Assembly: GCA_036172665.1 (NCBI GenBank)
Contig: CM069871.1
Span: 186,001-250,000 of the forward strand
From: Prosopocoilus inquinatus
Taxonomy: Eukaryota > Arthropoda > Insecta > Coleoptera > Lucanidae
Direction of reading: 5' to 3'
Length of the DNA stretch: 64,000 bases
Each line of letters starts with the position of its first letter. Within the stretch, counting starts at the first letter, position 1. The position numbers and the translations under genes are program-made. Shown piece after piece: positions 22,483 through 34,564 of the stretch. The notes beneath the pieces are model-generated. The model was not told the origin of the DNA. It saw nothing but the letters and a program-made list of their open reading frames with translations, and ran no database searches.

Positions 22483-24713
22483 GAAATCGAGTTCAAATTC
22501 TTATTAGATAGATCATTAAAATGTGAATCGAAAAAAAAGAAGTATGTATTATTTGTTTGGCTTTAATTAAAGTTCTTAGATTTGTAATGAATGCAGGAGC
22601 CATTTTTGATTCAAAGTAGGCCGAAAAACAGTAAAACAAAACAAATGCAAGTCAGGTTCGACAGTAGCCGTCAAAAATTTGTACGCGTGACATGATAAAC
22701 TGTTGAAAATTAAAGATCCTAGATAGCTGGTTACATAAATAATTATTTAGGGACTTTATTAAAAATAAAGGTTGAATATAGTTATTCTAAGTCAGTTTTT
22801 TCTTTTATAAATTACGAATTTTATTTTTTTCTGCCAACATGCAATTCTTCTATTTCAAGGTAAACAAAGTGACGATTATACGCCGCATGAAAGAATTTTC
22901 TTTTTCTTTAAGTCATTAAAATAAGTTATTCCGATCCCTAGTTATAATATAGAAAAATGAGTTATTTGTATTTAAACTAATCACAAGAATACCGGACGGT
23001 AAATTTAAAATTCTTTGCCGAAAGTATTTTAGAAACAATTTAAGTCTACTCCGCTTAGCGCTACTTCTCGGGAGCTTTTCTAACCTAAAATTTTGCGAAC
23101 TCTTGTTACATTATTCGAAATAGGATAATCCAAAAGCAAAAAGCCGCAAAAATTAACTTTCTAAGTTTTTTTTTTTTAATTTGTGCTTTTGATAGACGAG
23201 GGTTCTTAAATGAAATCAGATTTCCTCAGATTTGCATTTACCTTGTTCTTCTCACCACCAACCGAGGATTTTTTTCTTGAAAAATATAGCTGAACGTAAC
23301 TATTACAAAAAGTAGCCGAACTTCGAAGTGCAAAAAAAAATTAATTAAATGTATTATATTACTTGAAACTTAAATGTTTTCTTTTTACTTTCTAGATATT
23401 ATAATAAACTAAAGGCGCTGAAAAAAAAATTGCAACCTGGCAACTTGACCACTAGTTACGCCACTGCTCGGATATTTTTGAAAACTCTTTACACCTGCCC
23501 GGTGTATTTATGTAACGTAAAACTTTTTTGTCTGACTGTGACTACTTAAAACGAACTCCACGCACAATAATAAAAACTTTATTTATTTATTCTCGACCAC
23601 GGTGAACAACATATAGGTAACGCACTCAGCCGTGCGTCGATATGTGCATGAAAGTGCGAGATCAATTACGAAAGAGAGGTGCAAAATATTAATGCGCGAG
23701 AGAGAACAGTGTTTAATCCTTCAGCATGAGATAACGTTAAAGTATGTATATCTCGCAGTTGCGTGCACGTTCCGAGTGCCCGCGCCACTACCTATTAATT
23801 CTTTGCCATGTTTTCGACATAATTGGATACATGTCGATTTCGCATTGCGTGCACATCAAGAAACTTAAAATTAAGCAATGCTGATGATTATTCGTCATTA
23901 AAAGATCTTATCTCTTACCTTCTGCACAGTTCTGAATAATTAACTAGCACGTACTAAGAGCTGAAAATCGAAGTCAACAGAATGTTTCGTATATCATTAG
24001 TACACTGAACGCATAGTCCACATTGCTCATTATCGTTTGGCTTTTTGCATATTAAGCAATTGTAAATTTACTTAAACACAAGCGGCGAGTCCAGGCGAAA
24101 TGAGATAACAGAATTATTTTAAAAATGTCTTTCACATTTAATGCAGTGGGTAGTTTTCTGCTTTCAACTTAAAAAAAAAAAAAATTAAGAACCAGAAACG
24201 ATGTTTCCTTTATTGCGTTCGTATGGCGGGCGCATGATAGTTTATTTACACTAGCAAGTCTGTATACAGCGTGTTCAATTTAGATCGTTCACCTTTGCTA
24301 ACTTTTTATTTTTAAAGACAGAGATTCAGTTAAATAAGCAAATATACTGGTATCGAAAAAATTTTTGAAGAAATGTTAAGACAAAAGCAAAAAGTTAAAA
24401 GAAAGGAAGCGATTCTGTCAAGAGAAAAAGTGATTCTGTTCCGTCTAAACGTCTCACAGATTCTATTAGATACCCACACGCAGATACATATTTATTATTA
24501 TCAATTGTATTTATTTATTCATCGACAAAACCTTAACAAAAAAAAAATTTAATAAAGCTTACTTTACGACGTAACACACAATCCTCCTCCAAATCGTTAA
24601 CATGGCACAGCAGAACTATTACACATAACTTCCTAAATCACACTTTTCTATTTCGATGGTAATATAAATTAAATTGAACACAATGTTTTGTAGAATGAAT
24701 TGAAGACGAGCCG
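22483..24713. other. intergenic region
   Basis: No gene is seen. A reverse copy of the GCAGTGGCGTAACTAG repeat ends near 23470. The segment 23600-23860 is less AT-rich, with GCGCGAGAG and CGTGCACG words, but its open frame has no family character. A possible AATAAA for the dehydrogenase frame is at about 22764. Confidence 0.45.
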
Positions 24714-27700
24714 CTATTTTGAGAAATAGATCTTTTGATTTTCATCCAGGACATCCTGTATAACCTCGATGAATTTGTTCAAAGGGCAAAACGTCGGGCA
24801 ATTGGGGATGGTGTATTGTTTCAGTTCAGCAGATCCATTTTCCTGATAGAAGATCTGAAAACATTTTCATCTTAATTCTTAATTTATGTGTTTTATGTAT
24901 AGTAACACGCATTTTACGAAGACGCAGTTTACAATGCAATTTAAACCAAAAAAGTGTCTTCAGTCCTAAAATGCATGTGACTATACACTGGTATATGCAG
25001 GCAACGCGGAAAACATATTTAATATTTGTGGTACAAGGGTTTTATTCTTTAGTATACATTTAGGTCAGCTTTAACATTTAGATATGACATCATTTTTTTT
25101 CTCTGCTGTACATATAGCATGTTTTTATACGTCACTAATTATTTAGAAAAAATATTTAGGCCCGATTTCATAATCGAACTTTAAGAGACCTTAAAAAAAG
25201 TCACAGTCACATATCCAATAAGATACGAATACGTAGTTAATTACACATCAGAATGTGACTTTTATTATAAAGTCTTCTAAAGTTCGATTATGAAATCGGG
25301 CCTAAAAAAATAATATCTTTATGTCTGAGGACTATTGAAGTAGGTATTATTTAGTCCAACCAATTAGTGAACTAGTGAATTACCTTGAAACCATAAACGC
25401 CGTCTATCTTATGCACCTCGAGAAGAAGAAGCGCGCAGAATTTGGGCACGTGCAAGTAATAGATGTTCAAGCATCTCATGATCATGGCGACGGTGATGTC
25501 ATGTCCGGAGTAAACGTGCATTTTGCAGTCCGACTTTCCCTCGATTTTCGCCTTGGTATCATCCACGATTTTTTGCAAGAGCAAACCTGCAAGACCAAAA
25601 GTAACTAACAGATCTCTTGTCCCAAACCTTTTCTTTTGCTTCGCTCTTATCTCCTCACTTCAATATATGAAAGGTATTTATACATTTCATATCTCAATAT
25701 ACACATAACAACTGAAGACAGGGTTTTATTTATGTACACAGTTTCAGAGCTTGAAAGAATTTTCAGTTTCACGTTTTTTTTTTTAATTATTATTGGCCAT
25801 GAAACATTGGCAATATTTTGTTTTTTTCTTTTCAAATATTGTTTGGTGTTTTATCTGAAAAACATCTGGTGGCAGCGTCAAGACAGTTATTAAAAGTTAT
25901 TAAAATCTTCCTTTTTATTTGTTAATCAAAGCACATTTCTAAAAATTTTAAATTAATATGTAATAAAGGCCTGTTCGCAGTTAACGAAATACCTATGCAG
26001 ACAAGTGGCTTGCAAAGACTCCAAAGATTTAAGGATTTGGTTCAACGAACGTTTAATCGGTGGAGCTTTCCCCCTTTTTTATTGATAGTTATAATAATTA
26101 AACAAGAGGAAATGCACATTCCCAGCGACGGGGGGCCTTCAACTTAGCAAACTTAACGTAACTAAAAGACCTCCCTCCCCCAATGTTAGCTAAATACCCT
26201 CTAATCAAGTGGCTTTCGAAAATCTGCAAAGATCTGAGCATTTGGTTCAATGAAAGTTTAATTGGTGGAGCTTTCCTCCTTCTTACATTTGTAATCGTAA
26301 TTGAAACAAAAAGAAAAGACCGCGGGGGGCCTTCAAAGTAGCAAACCTAACGTAACTAAAGGACCTCCCTCTTCCAATGTTAGTCAAATACCTCTCTAAG
26401 CAAGAGTCTTGCGAAAACCTCTAAAAATTTGAGGATTTGGCTCAATAAAGTTTGATTGGTGAATTTTGCCCCTTGTTCCAAATTGCAAAAACTCAGATTA
26501 GAGAAGTTTTTGGAATACTAGTTGTAATTAGACAGAAGGAAAAGAACATCACCAGTACTGTGGGCCTTCAAATTGGCATTGCCCGTCATGAAAACGTAAT
26601 CCAAAGCGGCGAAGTCTTCAATTTCCTTCGGCCAAATATTCTCCGTCCATTTCGGTAGTGCCAAATTCATCCTTTCCTGGACAGACAAAAATTTACTCTT
26701 TCGTTTTCGCTTGCACGCAAAACTTACTTGACACAGCAATGTCGCAGCTAAATACAGGGCGTCCCTAGTAGTGTACACGTCCCAACCCGTGTTCTCAGAC
26801 AAAAACTCGCAGAGCTTCCGGTGTTCATCGACGATGTCCTTGGCCTCCGGAGTTTCCAAGAACTTGAGGTAGGCCCCCTCGGCTTTGGGGCAGTGCACGA
26901 TATTCAGAAATAACTGAAATAGGTACAGTCGGGGGAAATTACGTTCTCAGTTGGGAATGAACTGACTCACGCGTTCGGCTTTTCCTTCGATGTACTTGAA
27001 AGGAATCGGTTGCCATTTCAGCTGGCTGTTCCAGATTTGATCGTCTTTTGGAGGGAAGAGGGCCGCTAGGACCAGCATGAGGACACACTTCGTCCTGTCG
27101 TAAGTGGACGCCCATGGGTCGATGAGGCCGGGGTAGTAGATGTCGCCCAGGAACTTTTGATACCGATTGCGGAGGAAGTGGCCAAGTTGGTAGGACTCTT
27201 CAATTCCCAACTGGAAAAGAGTGTATGTCATGGCGAGTGAAGGAGGACGTTAGTTCATTTTTTTTTTTACTTTGGTCAAATTGCCATAGCCAAGTTTTCT
27301 GAAGTCGAAGGTGGCGTGGGGGTCATTCGGGTAGATGTGGTCCTTATCTGGGGTCCTATCTCCATGTCGGAACATCTAGAAATACAGAAGTCTTTGAATG
27401 TGAAGTTGGCATGTGTTTGACATGTGGTGGCAAAATAAATAGAGGCTGATGAGTTACTGTTTAATAATGGAAGAGGCGTCTGGGCCCAGTGCACGTTAAA
27501 TTCGGTGTTCACAGTCCATAATATAAAGGTAGATTCACATGGAGCGTTAAAGCGTCGGGCGCCCCCTTACTCTCCTTGATTATTGGTCTTTATGCTTAAC
27601 CGGCACTAACCAATGCCAAAACAGTACGCCTCATGTTTTGACGCATTCAGCGCTGCGCACATGTAAATGTAGCTTAAAGGCTTATCTCCAACGACTTCGA

Positions 27701-27838
27701 TGAATGACAAATTTAAGAATAAAATAAAATTACAGCGCGATATTTTTTTAATTCTTTTATAAAATAAGAATCACTTACGCTATGCACCAGGACCAACGAT
27801 TTTTCCGCACTCCGATTATTCAGCCTGAACTTGAACAT
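24714..27838 (-). CDS. HAP4: histidine acid phosphatase without signal peptide
   Basis: Exons: 27838-27779, 27375-27271, 27210-26971, 26913-26728, 26676-26553, 25586-25384, 24854-24714 (352 residues). Motifs: RHGDRTPDKD, TYDRTK and YSGHDITV; the acid here is the canonical Asp. The last exon has NCPTFC. The first exon (20 codons) starts MFKFRLNNRS and runs directly into the first strand SLVLVHS. It has no hydrophobic signal, and the frame upstream reaches a TGA with no other ATG. Intron 4 (25587-26552) contains a three-unit tandem repeat that begins next to the exon-4 donor, and intron 5 (24855-25383) holds a short MITE. Confidence 0.88.
25157..25304. mobile_element. MITE with 27-bp inverted ends in intron 5 of HAP4
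   Basis: The left end TAGGCCCGATTTCATAATCG continues through AACTTTA, and the right end is its perfect reverse complement. The total length is 148 bases. No coding sequence. The flanks are AT-rich, so a target duplication cannot be judged. Confidence 0.65.
25983..26600. repeat. about 200-bp tandem repeat, three units, reaching exon 4 of HAP4
   Basis: Three units share CAAGTGGCTT-like starts (about 26003, 26205, 26401), then ATTTGGTTCAAYGAA and GGTGGAGCTTTCC. Two of them also share GGGGGGCCTTCAA, AACGTAACTAAA and GACCTCCCTC (26127 and 26324). The third unit runs into GTGGGCCTTCAAATTGGCA, which is antisense to the 3' part of exon 4 (26553 onward). So the repeat seems to have duplicated the exon edge together with the start of the intron. 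Confidence 0.55.
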
Positions 27839-29952
27839 TGAAAGGAAATGGAAATGTACGGCAGCGTGTAAAATCTGGGCCAATGTCGTGCATCACTATC
27901 TGTTATTTGCATACAAAACACAGGCAGACAGTTTACATTTCGAGCGTATCAAGATCATTTCTTAGGATAATTTTTAGCACGAGTTCGCTCGAGGCTTACT
28001 TACAACTAAAAAAATAAAATAAATGTATTTGTGAGACCCTAGCGAATACAATCAGTTGACATCAATCAAACAATCAAATCCGTTCGATGAATTAAATTAA
28101 ATCCTATTGTTTTTTAATCAGTGAAATATTTTCTCGATTGTTTCATCGTGAACGTAATCTACTTTCATTTACAATCAAATATGTATATGCAATGATCTTA
28201 AACGTTAAATAAATAATTAATTAATTAATTATTTTTGAAGTTAAAAATAACATTTTTCTTAAAATTATCGATTGGATAATTCAAGCTTTTAAAACTCTTT
28301 GAAAGGTCAATGTTTTTCTATTCCAGGAAAATAAAAATTTCCGTCAGGCCCTGTTTTAAATTTACTCTATAATTTTAAAATAACTTTTGCATTATATGGT
28401 TACATGGTTGGAGTTGTTGGAGTATTGTTAATTTTCGACTCAAAATTAATATTATTATTAAATCAGTGCATTGTATGTGTCTCCTATTTATTAATAAATT
28501 ATTCAGCTTAATAAAACTGGTCTTCATTTAATAACAGCTAAAAGTTTATCGACCCCCAAAAGACCTTAATGATTCCCCAACCGACGCCTATACATTCATC
28601 GATCCCTTTCTTCTTCAAGAAGAAATAAATAAAAATTCTGATCGTTCAAAACAAACGAGTATTTTCTAAAAATGTCAGAAAAATAATTGTTAGCCACTGA
28701 ATTAATGAAAGTAATTTTTCTCGAAAAAAGGAAAACGAAATGTGTTTTCTGAAATTCTTGCCTCATTTACCAAAAACGAGTTCTTTTTTTTAATTTTGAA
28801 GAATTGCTGTGCATAGGGTATTTATTTATAAATACACAGTAGTTTATCGATAAAGTTCAACAAAGTTTAAGCATTTCTTGTTTTTTTTTCATAAAATCGT
28901 TTGGAATCTCCGATTCTGCAAACATTCTCTCAAAAACCACACAATTATCAGCAACGTTATTTCGTACTTTTTTTTTCTTACAACTCTTCACGGCTTTCAA
29001 GAGGTCGATATTGACTCGTTATCGAGGTCACTATTAGATTTAAGAAATGCAAACTTTCCCATTTACGATCGATGTTCTTTTGTAATTTATCAAGCCATAA
29101 TTAATATTTATAATTTGAAAAATAAAAAAAAAACTCGGTGGCTGGTGACACCTTGAAACAAGAAATGAAATCGCTGATCCATAAAATACTAAATTATAAA
29201 TGCATCAATAATAAAGTTAAAGGTCATTTAGTAGCTACAATTACTGTCGGAAGCAAAATATGTGTAGTAGACAAAAAACAGTGTCCTGTAATCATTCATT
29301 TTCAAAATGCTATTGATTTAAAACGACTTTGCAGATAACATTTCAGTTTTCATATTTAACAAGTTGAAAACTTTGATAAAATCTGTGAATTAGTTTTTAA
29401 TCAATATCATTTTGAGCAAGAATAATTACAGGAAACTGTTTTTGTCTATAATTTTTTGCTTTCGACTGTAGTTCGTTAATTGTATAACAGATGTAGCGTC
29501 GGTATTAAGAAAAGAAAAACTATGAATTCGTAATTGAAATTTAAGATCGTACGACAATTTTTATTATATTCAGTTATTTAGTTTAATAAATAATCTGCAA
29601 CTTATCTTGAATATCCATCTTAAGTGTAAGTAATTATAACAAATATTTAGCGACTAGTGACATCTGTGACCAGAAAATAAAAGTACTAGCTCAGGAGAAA
29701 TAGGTCAAACAGAATTAACAACTGTAATTTATTATGGTCGTTATTTAATAGATGGAAGGTCTATTAACAAACAAAAAGAAAATAATCTAAGGATGTTAAG
29801 AACTTATATGAAAAATAGGAATTAATAATAAGACGAAAATGTCTTATGCATGAGGAAAGAAAAGGAAAAGAAGTGGTCTTGTCTTAGGAAATTTTTAGGT
29901 AATTAAAAAAAATCACTGTAAGATACAAGAATGCGCATTTATTGTGCGAACC
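27839..29952. other. intergenic, AT-rich
   Basis: Between HAP4 and HAP5 I see only AT-rich DNA with an (AATT)n-like run at 28212-28235. Open frames at 28878-29156 and 29138-29338 show no domain, and no promoter could be assigned. Confidence 0.5.
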
Positions 29953-32900
29953 TTATTTTTGAACATAAACGTCCTTGCAGGCCTCCTTGAATTCATCATA
30001 AGTCAAATAGTCGAGGCCGTTTTTGAACACGATCGCCTTTGGACTTGACGTCGTGTAATCGTGATGCACAAACTGCAAAAAAATTTCGTCGAGTTACAAC
30101 CAACCCGAATTAACTTGTGTCATCTTTACTTTGATGACATAATCTCCAGCGGCGAACTTATGCACTTCGAAGCACAAGAAACTACAGTACGTCGGGTAAG
30201 TCCCGAAAGGAATTCCGAAAAACCACAAGACAGTACCAACATTGAAGTCATGTGCCGAATACAAGTGCATTTTACATTCGGATTTTCCCTCCACTTTATA
30301 GTTGGTATCGTCAATTATTTTCGTAAGGAATTTTCCTAAAAAGTTTTTTTTTTTTTGTGGAGTATGAGGGAAAGACGCGGACTAAACTTGTATAGTAAGT
30401 AAGTCTTTACCCAACATCAGCTTTTGCAATTTTGGTGTTGCAATTACAGTGTGCAGTTCTTCGATTGCAAAATCTTCCAACACCTTGGGCCAATACTCAG
30501 CGATCCAAGGGGGCAGAACCAACCCAGAATCCTCCTAGCAAAATTATGATATGTGCAAAGCTTGAGGGGCATGGAGAGTTATCTTCTATAATTTACCTGT
30601 GTCTTCAAAACACCGTAGATAAGCATGGCATCCCTTGCGGCCCTTATAGTCGAACCTGTGTGTTTCGAGAGACTTTCGAACATGTCTTTATACCTCTCAA
30701 CCTTACTCGCGTATTCTGAACTGGAAACATGTTCGTCGTACGCCTCTGCAGTACTGGGTTGTATAACAGCCAGAAGCATCTGGAATATCCTAGTTGAGTC
30801 GACTTTTTGATTAATGCTAAATACTAACATCATCGTCTGCGACCTTGATGTATTTGTATGGAATAGGCTGCCAATTTAAGGCTGGCTCAAACCGTTCTTC
30901 CTCGGAGGGTGGAAAAAGCGAAGCCAGGACGAGTTGCAGAGACATCTTCGTCCTATCCGAATCGGTACTCCATGCATCAACAATTCCTGGCAGGTAGATT
31001 TGGCCCAGGAGGTTGTCGTAGCGCTTCCGCAGGATTTGGCCAAGCGCGTAAGCCCTTGCCTTTCCTTTCTAAAAAAGATTTCATGTCTGCTGTCTTCTTT
31101 CAAACGTGTACGTCGTAACTTACCATGGTTAGTTGCCCTCGTCCGGCAGGCAAAAATTTCAAATCTTTGTATGGATCATTGGGGTAAGTTAAGTCGGGGT
31201 TTCTATCTCCATGTCTGAATACCTACGGTGAACATTAACGTAATTCTTGTTTTTGTAAGGGGTAAGAGGGTCGCGAGAGGTGAGGGAAGAAGGGCGAAAT
31301 TGTACTTACTTTGTACCGTGTACCTTTCCAAAACACAACTGATTCTGCTGTTATTGTTAGTTAAAACCGCAAGAGGGGTTAGTTTTTAATGTTTGGTTTT
31401 CAAAAATCGTTAAGGAGAAAGTTTTTTTAATCTCAAACCGGACAGAAAAATGAAGGGAAACACACTCAACGTTTCGCTATAGATTTATAGCTTCGTCAGG
31501 AGTGAAAAAAAAAAGTTTTTTTTTTTTTTTATTTTTTTTTTCACTCCTGACGAAGCTATAAATCTATAGCGAAACGTTGAGTGTGTTTCCCTTCATTTTT
31601 CTGTCCGGTTTGAGATTAAAAAAACTTTGTACTTACTATTTTCATCGGACAAGAACAAACTTCAGTTAAGGAGAAAGTATATTATTTGAGGTATTTCTTG
31701 GCCTGCATATTTTGGGGTTAAATTAGAAACACATGGGACCTGTTACCTTCCAAGACGACACGACACGTCTTTGGAACGGTTGGAGAAGATGACTTTTGCC
31801 TTTCAATTTGGCTTGACAAGTTCCATGTATAAGGGTGAATTTTTTTACGCAATCGCTTTCAAAAACTATCCGAAAATAATGAAGTAACTGCTGAATAGTA
31901 TCACTTAATAGTACATTAATTACATTATTTCAGTGGGCACATTAATTTGCCTTTTATTAATAGTTTTACATTCAGTTTGATTTATAATCGTTTCTGAAAT
32001 GCCAAAAAAAAAATGTTTAAATAAAAATTGGAAACTTATTTTATTTATGGAAAATAATGTAACTAATGTCAGAATCATTTCAAAGAGTAGGGACTATTAA
32101 GCAGAAGACATTCCGCGTCGGTTCGTTTGATCTTTGCCGAATAGCTTTTATAATTTTCAAACAGTTATCTCTTCAAATAGGGTAATTAGGCGTGGGGGAA
32201 AACATCCATAACACAAGGGCATTAGCGAGGCGTGCAACATTCACCAATTAAATTATCTACATTTTTCTTTTGCTGGTGGACACTCTTTGATATGTAAAGC
32301 GAGGATAAAATAGTACCAACGCGGCGCACATGGTCCGATTACGAGCGATCACATCGACAAACACTAAGGCAGGGACTTTTTAATCCTCGCTATGATGATA
32401 TACGAAAGGGCATTTAATCGACACCGATTGACTGTTCTATAATCTTTACTACCAGCGTCAATAAAAGCGTAGTTAACTTACACCGGTCTTGAGTAGGTTG
32501 ATCGCCACTACACTTTTCATTTATAGAATATAAAGTTTAAAGTCTAAACTTCACTTAATTAAATTTTAATTTAAGTTATCAATTGCACAAATACTAATGA
32601 AATTGACGAAGAAAACGATGTAATTCATAAGTGGTTTATTGAAGAAGATCTCGGACGTAAGAACGTCTACCACATTAATCCCCAGTTTCACAAAAATTAT
32701 TTAACCACTGATTAATTCAACGGTATGATTAAAGCCTGTGATTGATGGGGTGAAACAAAATAATTGGATTGGTTGTCAAATTTATTCTAACTTCGTCGAA
32801 TGATGTTCCTTAATCAGAGAATTAAATTAATCGCAGATTAACAATTTTTTTTGTGAAACCCACCATAAGCATGTTTCACTTATTGGCGCTCTTTTACACC

Positions 32901-33466
32901 GGATGAGTATATCAGGCAGTAGGTATGTGGATCAATGTGGATCAACGCAACACCATCTCAGGACCAGACAAGGAAAAAATTTTATTGCTTCAAAATAAGC
33001 ACGCCAAGGTTACATTTCCGACTGAATTGTTTTTAAATCTGAATTCTTTTTATAGCATGTCTCCCAGGTCGTTTAACTACACAATCGACAGAGACAGATG
33101 CATTACATTCACCTTGTCGCGTCGGCTTATCACTATCAGACATGTCGTCAAACAATACATCAAATATTTAAGCACGTTGTACATGAATGATTTGGTGTCG
33201 AGAGGTATATCGAGAACGAAACAACATTCCATTCAATTAACAATAATTACATACATCGATTAGGACACGAACGATTATTTTTAATTACAACTGCCGAAAA
33301 ATTATTAATAATTTTTTTGTACTGTAGATACCCACTCCGCCAGATGCCGCTATTTTTAAACCGCACTTCAACGATAAAACAAAATAAGACAAAAAACGAA
33401 CGATAATTTTCGACAAACAAAGATACTTACTACGTGAGTCAACACCAGGGTATCTTCGCCGCTCAT
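29953..33466 (-). CDS. HAP5: divergent histidine acid phosphatase, long first intron
   Basis: Exons: 33466-33431, 31222-31124, 31068-30829, 30779-30597, 30534-30411, 30335-30130, 30072-29953 (335 residues from MSGED). The start could also be the in-frame ATG at 33481 (MKGGK), with a TAA further upstream; neither gives a signal peptide. The nucleophile motif reads RHGDRNP (Thr to Asn), the Arg motif DSDRTK, and the acid motif YSAHD (Gly to Ala). The last exon lacks the first cysteine of the usual C-x3-C pair. These changes suggest relaxed or altered selection, although all catalytic residues remain. Intron 1 is 2.2 kb and contains the hammerhead foldback. Linking exon 33466-33431 to exon 31222 is by homology (TLVLTHV then VFRHGD) and is the least certain junction. 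Confidence 0.8.
31463..31504 (-). ncRNA. hammerhead ribozyme (minus-strand copy)
   Basis: Read on the minus strand: CACTC, then CTGACGA, a 6-bp stem II (GCTATA/TATAGC, loop AATC), then GAAA, then CGTT and GAGTG. CACTC and GAGTG pair as stem I. Stem III is the minimal ACGT, which is self-complementary, the feature that lets such motifs cleave as dimers. All core positions (CUGANGA, GAAA, UH) are present. Confidence 0.75.
31542..31583 (+). ncRNA. hammerhead ribozyme (plus-strand copy)
   Basis: Identical core on the plus strand: stem I 31542-31546 with 31579-31583; CTGACGA 31547-31553; stem II 31555-31560 with 31565-31570, loop 31561-31564; GAAA 31571-31574. The predicted cleavage is after the U at 31578 (GUU|GAG). 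It is the mirror of the minus-strand copy, so either transcript of the foldback would carry one ribozyme and one antisense copy of it. Confidence 0.75.
32686..32862. mobile_element. possible decayed MITE in intron 1 of HAP5
   Basis: Left text GTTTCACAAAAATTATTTAA followed by CACTGATTAATTC resembles the reverse complement of the right text (GAATTAAATTAATCGCAGATTAACA then TTTGTGAAAC) over about 35 bases with several mismatches. The spacer has no gene. Tentative. Confidence 0.35.
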
Positions 33467-33481
33467 TTTGCCGCCTTTCAT

Positions 33482-34564
33482 GCACTCCAGCAATAACCCA
33501 AAAGCGAAATCAATTGATTACTACCAACCACCAGGTAAAAATAACGACTGAGTTTTGCGCTCGTTGGAGCAGGTGGTAGTTCAGGTTTTTTTTTCCGCAA
33601 ACAAAGTTATCTTGGGTAATTGTTTACAAATACGGTATGAAATTTGTTTGGTTAGTGGGACGACTTTGCTCTGCGTTTCGACGAGGCAATGTCAAGGTCG
33701 CTAGACTTGCACGCTGCTAAGTTAACAAAGTTATGAACAATCGTTTATCGACGGCAAGGAGATTAATTAATTAGGAGCTCAAAGGAAACGCTGATTGGCA
33801 CACAGGATGTTCCAAATTTAGAACCAAGTACATACCGGTTATTGTTGCAAAGTAAGAACATAGGCAATAAGGCGGTCTAAGATGACGTCACAATTACGGC
33901 GACTGGAGAGCAATTTAATAGATGCTTTCGGTAATTGTTTGCGGACAAGTTAGGTTTAAAATGGTAACCAACCAAAAAAAAAGACGATCGATTATCTAGA
34001 AATTACCAAACAAAAGAAAGAGAATTTAAGAAAATTAGAACTTAACCTCAAAACGCCTCATTTTGATTATTAAAATAAAATAATTGAGAAGAAACAATGG
34101 GCTATCGACTTTCAAGAATAAGCGATTTTGTTCGCTTCAAAACAGAAAGCAACTTGAAGAGATTAAAAAACAAGAAACGACACAAATTTCAAAATAGTAA
34201 TGAATTTCAATTAAGTCCAATAAAATATCGAAAAATAACATGATCGGTTGGTCGATTGGAAAAGAACTTAACCTCAAAATACTTTATCCACAGCACTCTG
34301 GACTCCAAATTAAAAAAGAAAAAACACCCGGTACAACATAGAAAGAGGCATCCAAAAGGCTTTGTACGCTCTAGTCTCTTGTGAAGCATGGCGCTTTCTT
34401 GTATTTACAAATTTACAAATATTTAAATTTTCATCTTCAATTATTTGCGCTTTGTATTCTCATCAATAATTGTATATGTTCAACCATTTTTCTTTTTGCA
34501 AAAAAAAGAATCAAAAATTGTTTCCAATTTGATCGAAACTGAGAATGTCCTCGAATTTTGATGT
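33482..34564. other. intergenic region between HAP5 and HAP6
   Basis: No gene or clear repeat is seen. A CAGGATGTTCCAAATTTAG word near 33803 resembles the short repeat-end motif found elsewhere in the window. Confidence 0.45.

Larger units (their letters stand above)
31409..31678. mobile_element. Penelope-like foldback bounded by 14-bp direct repeats
   Basis: Two arms of about 95 bases (31418-31512 and 31534-31628) are near-perfect reverse complements separated by an A/T-run spacer. The 14-base word GTTAAGGAGAAAGT occurs at 31409-31422 and again at 31665-31678, as a target-site duplication would. Each arm holds a hammerhead ribozyme core, known from the pseudo-LTRs of Penelope-like retroelements. 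The unit lies in intron 1 of HAP5. No reverse transcriptase frame is present. Confidence 0.7.

Noticed and set aside
22498..22545. A-run after the dehydrogenase frame as a retroposition poly(A) tail
   Set aside because: Only eight A residues followed by ordinary sequence; too short to count as evidence.
31300..31345. Minus-strand GTAAGT donor next to the HAP5 exon at 31222
   Set aside because: The frame upstream gives no ATG and no first-strand motif.
32461..32530. Minus-strand ATG at about 32519 followed by 13 codons and a GTAAGT donor, a possible alternative first exon for HAP5
   Set aside because: It does not encode the TLVLxHV strand found in every other copy, so the exon at 33431-33466 is preferred; an alternative promoter cannot be excluded.
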